Shown: positions 1-9,440 of the stretch, in pieces
Layout: each line of letters starts with the position of its first letter
Numbering within the stretch: position 1 is the stretch's first letter
Assembly (NCBI GenBank): GCA_000727475.1
Contig: KL647296.1
Location: forward strand, 2,997,960-3,061,959
DNA from: Sarcocystis neurona
Lineage: Eukaryota; Apicomplexa; Conoidasida; Eucoccidiorida; Sarcocystidae
Direction: 5' to 3'
DNA: 64,000 nt
Notes under the pieces: model-generated
What the model was told of the DNA's origin: nothing
Database searches by the model: none
The model's input: the letters and a program-made list of their open reading frames with translations, nothing else
Program-made: the position numbers and the translations under genes

Positions 1-94
1 TCGCTTCGTGATTCGCTTCCGCGCGGAAGAGACTCTCTTCACAGAGTGAAACTCCCTCCCGCAGACATATACACATACATTAATACATATGCAT

Positions 95-345
95 ATAGAG
101 AATGAGATGTATATATGTATATATTCGAAACTCACGGCGACATATACACACATACATATATGCCTGTCTATAAATGTATGGGGAACCACATATATATACA
201 TCATATATATCAAGTGCAGAGGGACGTATACGTATATATATGTATACTTATCAAACACATATGCAGATATATGTATACCAAATGCATGCGTGTACATAGA
301 TATATACAGTATATCAAGAGCATAGGAAAATTTATATATATATGT
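95..345. repeat. TATATG/ACACAT-type AT-rich microsatellite
   Basis: Irregular alternation of TATA, TATG and ACAC steps with no protein-like frame. It is the first of many such arrays in the window. It lies beyond the CAG tract that forms the intron of the phosphatase gene, so it may be intronic as well. Confidence 0.8.
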
Positions 346-399
346 AGGTGTGTGTGTTTGTCAGTCTCTCTCCTGACTTGAACGGATAGAGGATGTATT

Positions 400-1657
400 T
401 GTGTGGGGAGAAGCTTGCGCAGTTGCGGTATGAAATGGAACTCAGCAAGTCTGTGAAGCCAAAGGAGAAGAAACTGCTGGAGAGTAATGGGGGGAGAAGG
501 AGAGGACGAAAAGAAAGAAAGACGAAGAGAACGGGAGAGAGAAGATGCTCGCGGGTGCTGCTGCTGCGATGCCAGTACCTGCGCTAAGCGACAGCGACCG
601 AAGCACGCACAGCAGCCGAAGAGAAAACAGCGAAGAAAAGCGAGAGACAGCAGCAGCAAGGGACAACAACAACTGGAGCAACGATAGCAGCAATAGCGGC
701 AGCAATGCGGACAGCAGTCGCAGCAACAGACGGTCACAGCGGCAGCAGCAGCAACAGCTGAAGGCAGCAACAGCAAGACAACAGCAGCTGCAGCAGCAGC
801 AGCAGGTAGGAGCAACACGAGCAACAGCAACAGAGAGCACAAAAAGCCGAAGGCAACAAGAACAGGAGAACAGCTGCAGCAACAGGGAGGAGCAACATCA
901 GCAGCAGCAACAGAGAGCAGCAAAAGCCGAAGGCAGCAGGAGCAGGAGAGTAGCAGCTGCAGCAACAGGTAGGGGCGACAGCAGCAGCAGGTGGCAGCAG
1001 CAGCAGCAGGACCAGACGGCAGCAAGAGCAGAATCGATACACGCGGCAGCAGTGCAGACAGAGAGCAGCAACACCAGCAGCAGCAGATAGCAGCCGCAGG
1101 CAGGTAGCCGCAGCAACGTCAGCAGACGGCGGCACCAGAAACAGATAGCAGCAGCAAGAAACACCAAGAGAAGCGACAGAAACGAGCAACAGACAGCAGC
1201 GTCACCGGCAACGGGTCGCAGCGGCAGCAACAAACAGCAGCAGCAAGGCAGCAGCAGCCGCAATAGGTAGTAGCAGTAACAGCAGCATCAACAGAAAGCA
1301 GCAGCAGCAACAGGCAGCGGCACGAGCGACCGAGAGCAGCAGCAAGAGCCGAGTGCAACAGCAGCAACAACAGAGAGCAGCAGTTACAGAGAGCAGGGGC
1401 AGCGACAGGTAGCAGCAGCAACAGCAGAAGGGAGTTGTAGGACCTGCAGCGCGAGCAGCAGCAGTAACAGACAGCAGTGGTACCGGCAGGTTCCAGCAGG
1501 AGCAGCAGACAGCAACACCTGGCGCGGGCACGTGCATGGCTACAAAGACGGGCGATGGCAGCACCAGCAGCAGCGGCACGCGTGGCAGAAACAGCAGCAG
1601 CAAGAACATGTGCAGCAGCAGATGCTGCGTAAGAGTCCAGTTGCTGCGCCTACGTAC
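400..1657 (-). other. Start of a large CTG-rich intron of the phosphatase gene
   Basis: On the plus strand this stretch is packed with CAG, so on the coding (minus) strand it reads CTG/TGC. It begins at a consensus donor, CAG followed by GTACGTA, with the GT at 1657-1656. All six frames are largely open, giving Leu/Cys-rich or Gln/Ser-rich translations with no recognisable domain. None of them carries the missing C-terminal HAD motifs. I read it as the first intron, with the acceptor outside the window to the left. Confidence 0.55.
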
Positions 1658-2780
1658 CTGCAGCTCCTCCGAGCGTTGTAAAGCCGCGCAGCTGCAATTC
1701 TTCCTGCAAGCCTTTCTCTCCTACCACATACACTAGAGATGGGTCAAGCACAGAGCCACCTGCTGGTGCTGCTGCAGCACTTCCTCCCGTTGCGTCTGTG
1801 CTTCCTGCAGGCGCTTTTGCTGCTCCTGCTGTTGTTGCAGCTGCTTCTGCTGCTGCTGTTTCTTCTCTCGCTGCCTCCGACGCGCCAGCATCCTCTGCAG
1901 CAGCTGTCTCTCTTCTGCTGCTGCGACTGCTGAGGCAAGGGTCCCCGGCTGGTGTGTGCTGCTGCTGTTGCTGGCGAGCTGCTTGCTGCTGCTGCTTTCT
2001 CCACTCATCCATGAACACAGCAGCAACGGCCGCGGAGCAAATGACTTGTTCTTCCTGCGCCGCAACGCCGAACGCTTCCAGCTTCTTTAGGAATTCCCTG
2101 CGGCTCTTCGTACTGTTGTTCGTCAAAAAGTAAATGCGCCTCTGTTGCTGTTGCTGCGGTTGCCGCTGTTCCTGGGAATCCTGGGCCTGTTTTCTTTCGA
2201 TCACTGCTGCTGTAGCAGCAGCGGCACCTGCTGCCACTTCATGCACCATTCCTCGCTGCTGCGATCCTCGCCTCCCCACACCCACTTCTTCATCGCGCTC
2301 CAGCGCCTCTCCCCCTTCCTCCTGCTTCCGCTGCTGCTGCGGCTGTTCTTCTTCGCGAGGCTGCTGCCGCTGCTGCGCACAAGACCGAGACGCAGCGGGA
2401 GGCAGCAGGAGACGCAGCAGCTGCTGGACGCCAGGCAGGAGCCTGTCCCCATGCCAGAGAACTCCATCGCAGTCGAACAACAGCACATCGACGCTCCTCA
2501 GAAAAGCAGCGGCACTTTCTTTCTCCCTGCAAAATCCCCAACAGGAGGCGTCTGTCTCCCTGTCTCCTTTGCTGCCGTCCTCAGCGGGGAGCAGGAACAC
2601 GGGACGCTTCACGAAAGGTGGATCTGCTGCCTGTTTGCCGCTGCTGCTCCAACATCGGGCGTTTTCTTCTTCCTTTCCCTTGCTGTCACTGTCTTTCCAC
2701 CTGTTGCTGCTGGTGCTCCGTCGTCGACGGCAGCTCCCCCCCCGTCCCCGCTCTGCTGCTGCTGCTGACGGACGCATCAT
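1658..2780 (-). CDS. HAD-superfamily phosphatase (p-nitrophenylphosphatase / phosphoglycolate phosphatase-like), first exon only
   Basis: The ATG at 2780 opens 374 codons plus one base and ends at donor CAG|GTACGTA. Residues about 97-113 read SVDVLLFDCDGVLWHGD, the HAD motif I with the DxD nucleophile and acid pair at 103-105. Further on, IYFLTNNSTKSRREFLKKL is motif II with its Thr. Near the exon end, SLVYVVGEKGLQEELQLRGF matches the stretch that follows the cap in this family. These enzymes are magnesium-dependent and remove phosphate from small phosphoesters such as 2-phosphoglycolate. An insert of about 90 residues rich in Gln, Glu and Ala separates motifs I and II, where related enzymes have a short loop, and the N-terminal extension of about 95 residues has no predicted targeting signal I can defend. 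Motif III (Lys) and the C-terminal DD motif are not in the window. The fold is clear; the substrate is inferred. Confidence 0.8.
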
Positions 2781-2867
2781 CGCCCAGAAGCAGAAACGAA
2801 GTCAGGCTGCTGTCACGCCCTCGTCAAAAAAAGACGCAGCAACTCGAAACGCTGTCCCACTACACAC

Positions 2868-3165
2868 ATTTATACACATACACATACACATATATACATA
2901 TATATATTTATATCCCATATGTTGTTGGCATATATACGACCGGCGCATGCACGTCCACAGGTACACCTGGTGAGGTGGGTGTATATGTAGAGAGAGAGAC
3001 GGAGAAAAAAAAGAGAGACACATACGCACAGATATACGTGGACAATACGAAGTGATAAAGGGATGAAGCAACTACCTGTGGACGGCGATCTACACAGAGA
3101 GACTGTCCATATGCGTGTCTCTACATATACGTCCATATATATATATATATATATATATATCAATG
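2868..3165. repeat. AT-rich microsatellite upstream of the phosphatase
   Basis: ACACATATACAT-type steps end in a pure TA run near 3130-3160. It lies directly upstream of the phosphatase ATG and shows no coding character. Confidence 0.75.
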
Positions 3166-6100
3166 TAGATAGCCAGACGGTGTCTGTCTGGAGAATAGTC
3201 CTGAAGAGCGACGGCTGCATTTGAAGATTTGCGGAGTTTTTTGACGGAGAAATGAAAGAAAGAAGTTGCTGCTTTGCGCCAAGGGCGGAAGAATGTGCGG
3301 TGCTGTGCAGCAGCAGAGACCCTCACGGAAGAAGAGGAAGAGACGCATGCGCTTCCGTCGGGAAGACACTTCACTCGACAAGCGAATGACAGAAAGAACG
3401 GGAAGAAATAGACGCACATACCATACACAAAGACATGCACATGTGTAGGCGTCTAGAAGTGTACGTGCGTCGAGGTACGCAGCAGGATATGCGCAGGAAG
3501 GGGGAAAAAGGAGAAGAAGGACGCAGAAAGGCATGCGCTCGCAGAGGAGGTGCCCCTTCTATGTATGTGTACGCAGACGCATGCAGACAGACGGTGGAAT
3601 AGAGCGGAGAGCTGCTTCAGCTGCAGAGTTGTCGACAGAAAGAGAGACGGACAGAGGGACCCGCACATGCATACACTTGTTGCAGGCGAGAGACGGCGAA
3701 GAGGGTGGAGGGCTATACGAAGTAGCGGAGAAAAGACCCTTCACATAGAAAAGTTGCGGAAGCAATAATAAAGACGGACGGGCCCCTGCCGCTCTGTGAT
3801 GGAGTTACTAAGCATGTAGACAAAACGGAGGACAGCTTTCGTCTCTTCTACCGTACATGCGTGGGTAATGGCATACACATGCATATATATATTGATATAT
3901 CATACATATATATGAGACAGGGATACTTGAGCCACAGCGAGTAGTAGACGCACACGCGTACGCAGAGAGATCGATAGATATGTATATACATATATCGGGG
4001 ATGTCTTTCGAGTATATATATGTGTGTGCCGGTGGGTGGGTGGGTTTACGCAGTAAACTTGGGTGTCAGTGTACAAATGTATATATACGCATACGCAGAT
4101 GTAGAGAGAGAAGAGGTGGCGGCTTAAAGCGTAGGGTGAGAAAATTTACTACGTAAAAATTCAAAGGGTGACGGTTATATATGAGAGAGGTGGGTCGGTC
4201 AGTAGGTTGCAGTTTTGAATATCCCCGCATGCAGTAGCGAGAGCAACGCAAAAAAAGGAAAAGTGCTGTTGAATATGGTTGCGGTCACGCAGGAGAGGAG
4301 ACGAAGCAAAAGAAGCAAAAGATGAAGAGACGCAGGGGAAACAGAGAGAGCATGAAGGCTGAAGAGGGATACACGCACACACGTCCACACGCAGCAGATA
4401 AAATCAAGAGGAAGAGATCAGTAGACAAGTACACCTCCATTAAAAAGCGACACCCGGGAAGGAGGAGATCGAGAGAGAAGAGGAAGAGGAGCAGGGAGAG
4501 GAGAAGAGGCAGGCACGGAAACAAAAAAGTGGACCAGACGATATACGTGGGATTGCCTGCTGCTACACGAGAGCCGGAGCTGTGCGTGGAGCTGCAGAAG
4601 ACCCGCAACGCCAGAAGAGGAAACGGCAACTGCCTGAGAGCAACCGTGTTGCTGCTGCTGCAGCAGAAGCAAGCAATGGCAGGTCCGAGGCCAGCAGCAG
4701 TAGCGGCGCGCCCGTATCAGTACCAGCAGCAGCAATAACAACGGCAGCAGCGGCAGGCGGAACAGCCGCGGCAGCAGAACTCCAAAGGAATGTTAGGTTA
4801 GAGCGGTAGCAGAAGCAGCAGCAGAAAAACGTCAGCAGCGTGTGCGCTCGGGAGTCGTCTCAGCAGCAAGGGAAGTCGTACGACGAGAGATATGGTAGAA
4901 GTGTTGGAGCAGAAGAAAAAAGATATCTTCAGGCAACATACTTATGTATGGAGAAGCAGAACTGCCACTTGACGCTTTCAAACTAGGCGAGAGTGGAGGC
5001 TTCTCTGCTTTTTTTTTATTTCGGGCTCCACGCAACAGAGAGAAGAGAAAAGCGGCTGTGTACGTGTCCGCGGATCATGTTTGCTGTTACGTTTTACTTC
5101 AGGACTTCTGCAACGGAGAGAAAAGAACAGCGGCTGGGCACCTGCCCGCCTCCCATAGCGGGAGTAGGTGAAGCCTAGTGCACCTCCATGACAACAGAAG
5201 GAAGATGATGGCGGTGCAAGTGCGGTTTTCGGCAAACCGAAAGATGGCTTCCAAAAAGGCAAACACTGCAGCTGCTACAACGGACGCGGCAAGTAGCGAC
5301 ACCGGCGCGCAGCAGTGACAGCGAAAAGGCGGTTGCAACCGGAAAAGCACGCGCAAAAGCTACAGGAAAAGAAGCGACAGCAGAAGCGGCTGTCACAGAC
5401 AATGTCGCAGGGGTGCGTGAAGGGATACGCTCGAAGAGGAGCTGTCCGGAGTTATGGTGTTTGTTGATGCCCGGCAGGCATGTTTTTGACTTCTGGAAAT
5501 GAAGGACGACGATCACCGGCAAAACTTACTTAAGTACGAGGGCGACGGAAAAGGAAAGTGGTCCATCCGCAGAGGGATAACGCGCACACTGGAAACAGCG
5601 AGACCGTCACGGATGGAGCTGCTAGCACTACCGTGGTCAATGTGTACGCGCAGTAGACAAACGGAGAAATATGTTGTAACACTGGCTGAGCTGCAACGAA
5701 GGACGAATGCACGTAGGACAACGCTTCCGGAGACGCGGAAGAGACAAAAAAGTGGGCAAAACGGAAAGGGAGAAATCAGAAAAACATGTGGTGAAGAGAG
5801 GAAGAAAGAGAAAAAGAAAGGTATTGGGCAACGCACACACACAAGCCCGCCGCAGCCGTGCAACGGAACGCATGCCACTTGACGGGCGCGCGCAACATGC
5901 ACAGAGCAAAGGAAAAGTAGGAGAAGAAAAGGGGAAGAGGAGAGACAGGGACGGAAGGAGATACACAAAAAGAAAGTGGAAAACACAAAGAGGGCAGAAA
6001 GGGACAAGCTGACGGCAACAGTGACGTTAGCGTATGCGTATAGACAGATACAGGAAAACGGGAATGCGCAGAGAATGTCCACGTACTGCCACTCGATATG

Positions 6101-6560
6101 CCCAATAGTGTGCATAGTTGTATTCTTCCGCACTTTTAACGTACACACATGCATATAAGGACAAATATAGAGAGAGATGCAGATATCGACAGTCGTGTAA
6201 ACTAGGGAGATCTACAGAGATATGGATACAGAGAACAGGCACCTACACAAGGACTCATAAACGCAGGTATACTCATACCTGTATAGGACGGCAAACACAT
6301 ACCTGTCCCATCGGTGTGTGTACAAAAGAGTACATAGCCATACTGTTATTCCGGGGCGAGCCATGGATGTACAGACAGACAGGTGCACATCTATAACTTC
6401 ACACCCAGAAGGCCGCATCCATTATTTACGCGCCGTTCAATGCAGAATTTACACGAGTTCCAAGTTTTGCCCGAAGCAAGGGGATTTTCTTTATTTGTTA
6501 GCAAGCACCTTCTTCGCACGCCTTGAGGGTTTGACGCGCCCAGCCGATTGGACGTAGACG
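3166..6560. other. Purine-rich (plus strand) non-coding stretch
   Basis: The plus strand is strongly GA-rich and the minus strand pyrimidine-rich, with AT microsatellite patches near 3870-4100 and 6100-6320. Translations are dominated by Arg/Lys/Glu or Ser/Leu/Phe without domains. A diverged tandem duplication of about 75 bp lies at 5018-5144: an AAGCGGCTG-containing unit recurs as CAGCGGCTG. Apart from the weak frame at 5499 I see no gene. It may hold the 5' untranslated region of the phosphatase. Confidence 0.45.
5499..5882 (+). CDS. Small hypothetical basic protein, doubtful
   Basis: A true ATG opens 127 codons beginning MKDDDHRQNLLKYEGDGKGK. The product is highly basic and charged and resembles no family I know. 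The whole neighbourhood is purine-rich, which by itself creates open Lys/Arg/Glu frames, so this may be chance. No splice signals, signal peptide or membrane segment are visible. The opposite strand is also open over part of this stretch. Confidence 0.2.
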   Translation: MKDDDHRQNLLKYEGDGKGKWSIRRGITRTLETARPSRMELLALPWSMCTRSRQTEKYVVTLAELQRRTNARRTTLPETRKRQKSGQNGKGEIRKTCGEERKKEKKKGIGQRTHTSPPQPCNGTHAT

Positions 6561-7469
6561 AAAATGTAGGAAAAAGGCTTCTGGGATGGAAAAAACGACA
6601 GCAAGTGGGGGGGGGGGTGTTCCACGCAAACAGTCACACATGCTGGTCTCTGTGGTTGTGACCGTGCGACAGATTCGCCATCTCTTATAGCACACTGTCC
6701 TTTCTTGTGTCGACGAGAACTCCGACGTTAGATTCCCAAAAGCAGACTTGCCAAATAGTAGAGACAGTATGCTGAAGGTCAGGAATAGCTGTCCGTTTAA
6801 TTGTTGCTACAGCGTAAAACAAAGGAAGAGATACGATAATTAGCTGTGGAAAAGGCACTTCTATGTGGTGAAATCAAACAAAGAGAGTCCAGAAACTTTC
6901 TCTCTGCGTACAAACACAAGTCTGTGGCTCTGTCCTAGTCCCGTTACCTCAGCCTGATAGGTAAATGATGTCAGTGACGCTGGCTGTGATAAAGTGCTTA
7001 TAACAAGTCGCACTTACAGTTTAAGTAGTTTTGGTAGTTGTGATGGAAGTGCCAACACTGCAGATAGTAGTAACAATACTGTAGCTCCCGATGCATGATG
7101 ACCCCGATTCCTCTAGTATACGTGTCCACTGAAAAATATTGCTACACTTTCGAGATTAGTGGTACCCTAGCTGCAGTATTTTCTATGAGTTTTAAGTGTC
7201 TTTCGCAGCATGTGTATAGTCTTACATCTTCGTCCGGTCTGACTGGGACCTTCGCTCTCTATGTTCTTCTCACAGTCTTCTTCGTCATACGTGTTAAATC
7301 TGTTTCACTTCTGATTTGTCAATTCCATAGTCCTTAAGACTTCGTCGGCAATATTCGGCTGATGAGCGCACTCCGATTCTATTATTTGTATCATTTCCCT
7401 TCAGCATCTAGTGCCTTCTAGTTCCGTTGCCTCTACAGCAGAATACCTTTACCGCGACGACCGAGTAAT

Positions 7470-7760
7470 GGCGTTCCCCCTCAACCCGATGAGCACATTC
7501 AATTCCGTGTACACATCGTGATAGTCGCCACCGGGCGTTCTCAACTCGATGAGTGCATTCGCTTCGGTGTACGTACACGTCATGATACTCGCCACTGAGC
7601 GAAAAATGATGCAAAGTTGAACTCCTCTCTTGCATTGTAGGAGCGTACGTTCTCAACTCGATGAGTACATTCGCTTCGGTGTACGTACACGTCATGGTAC
7701 TCACCACTGAGCGAAAGATGATGCAAAGTTGACCTCCTCTCTTGCATTGTAGGAGCGTAC
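7470..7760. repeat. 112-bp tandem duplication plus a decayed third copy
   Basis: Two nearly identical units occupy 7537-7648 and 7649-7760, each starting GTTCTCAACTCGATGAGT and ending GGAGCGTAC. A shorter, diverged copy of the first half (CTCAACCCGATGAGCACATT) precedes them at about 7478-7536. The period is not a multiple of three. Confidence 0.9.
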
Positions 7761-7935
7761 GTACCGGCCCCATCTTCTGTTTTAAGAAAAGACGTAAAAC
7801 AGATGTTTTTTCAAAACACACATTCCACAAGCGTTCTGCTCTCTTTCCCTTCCGTGGCCTTTTCAGCTCATGATTCAGTTTGTATATCATTGTGTAACAT
7901 GCACAAGGACAAGTGGTATATCTTGGATCACCTGC

Positions 7936-8178
7936 TTCTTAGCAAGAAAGAGAAAAAGCCAGCTTCGCAGCCTCTCACTCGCTGCAGGTCTGCGAAGATC
8001 CCTGCGCCGACGTACTCCTACTTCAGAAAGGTCTGCGGACTAAATCCTCCTTCCTTCGAATGAGGCTGAGACGCAAATATGCAGCGTAGCAAGAACGGTT
8101 AATACACCTTTGATTTTCTACTTTCTAGCGAGAAAGCAAAAAAACAGCCCTGCAGCCTGCCACTCGCTGCACGTCTAC
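7936..8178. repeat. Diverged duplicated segment
   Basis: A segment of about 58 bp near 7937 (containing AGCAAGAAAGAG and CACTCGCTGCAGGTCT) recurs near 8120 (AGCGAGAAAGCA and CACTCGCTGCACGTCT). The copies lie about 180 bp apart with many substitutions, so the duplication is old. Confidence 0.6.
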
Positions 8179-9400
8179 AGTGTTCCGTACGCCTATGTGC
8201 TCCTTCATTCTCTTGCTTACACAATGATTCAGTGTCACATGGCATCCTCTGGATGGCTAAGTAATTCGCACAGGTAATTACACAGGTATCAATCAGCATG
8301 TGGATATGCGGGTGCAATTCTATTACTCTTTCTATTGCGACAAGTTGTCGCTCTGGGCCCATGACAGCGCACATGAGACTTAGCTATGGAGGAAAAGTGG
8401 AGTAGAGAATAGTGTCGCCTCCATGCTTTTCAACAAAACTCCTCAGCCCTGCGAAAAGCGTAGGTGTGAAGTGGGTGGCGTGCTTCACGCACAGTCCTCG
8501 CCACACGTCACATTCGAGCACGTTTATAACGGCGTTGAAGTTCAAGTTTTACATATATTAGGTGACCACTGAAGAGGTAAAGGCTCAATGGTATGTAGAG
8601 GCTTATTGTGCGGCAGCACATTTAGGTTGTGAACAGGCTGTCCTGCGTTGTCCATTGCGGAGGGAAACGTTGTCTTTTATCGGGTAATTCGACACGTCCC
8701 TTCTTCAACCTAAATATAACTGGAAGGCACGAGCTTACTAATGAACACATCTCTACCCACCTGCCATTACCATTCTACGAAGCCTCGCTGTCTTCTGGAG
8801 AGCGGACTTCCAGCGTGCGCCTTACTAAAGACGATCAGTCGTTCGGCGAAGCAGCCGCGGAGCAAGGGGAATGTAAACTTTCCTTGGGATCCTGTAAGAT
8901 TCTCAGCAAGCAAATGAGCTGTTCAGTAGATTCGCTTTTGTCCTGCTGTTGTGCGACGAAGCATCTGGACAGGGACATTCGACCGTTCGGAACCATTCTT
9001 CTCAGGCCCTACTCTTTCACAAAATAATAGTCATCTGTCCCAACCGTACGACAAGCATGGCGCATATTATATATATATATATATATGTTTGCATCTATTC
9101 TGCGTGGGGTCCAGTCAGCTGCGTGTCTACCACAGGTTTTACTGTGCGCACTTTATAGACACGTCAGGAAGAGGCAGTGCTTGCTGGTGATACATCTCGA
9201 AAATATCCTTGTTTATGCGCTTCCCGGCGTAACGAAACGGAGCCACACAAAGCACGAGAAGACAGACGTCAACGTGTGCAGTTAGGAAAGTGGTAATACG
9301 TGTTGATGGACATACGCATTTCCGCGTGTAACAGGGCAACACCCAAAAAAGACTTATTGTCTGCGACTCTGTTGCACAGAACTGACAACATGGTGTGTAA

Positions 9401-9440
9401 AGCCCTGTACAACTCTACTTTTTGCAACCTGTACAGGGCT
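9401..9440. other. Perfect 11-bp inverted repeat spanning a stop codon
   Basis: AGCCCTGTACA at 9401-9411 is repeated exactly as its reverse complement TGTACAGGGCT at 9430-9440, with an 18-nt loop. The loop contains the predicted stop codon of the minus-strand gene (9415-9417). It could fold as a hairpin in that transcript's 3' end. Confidence 0.75.

Larger units (their letters stand above)
6561..9390. other. Repeat-poor segment without a defensible gene
   Basis: CAG and TATATG repeats stop here and base composition becomes ordinary. Short frames exist, for example 133 codons from a GTG at 8629, but they start without ATG and show no domain. The minus frame at 7408-7890 crosses 112-bp duplications, which would change the reading frame from copy to copy. 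A run of ten or more G lies near 6608. Confidence 0.5.

Noticed and set aside
210..1609. Several overlapping minus-strand Leu/Cys-rich frames and plus-strand Gln/Ser frames
   Set aside because: All arise from one CAG tract. The consensus donor at 1657 makes it intron of the phosphatase.
7408..7890. Minus-strand frame of 160 codons
   Set aside because: It crosses 112-bp tandem copies, which read in different frames, and contains no domain.
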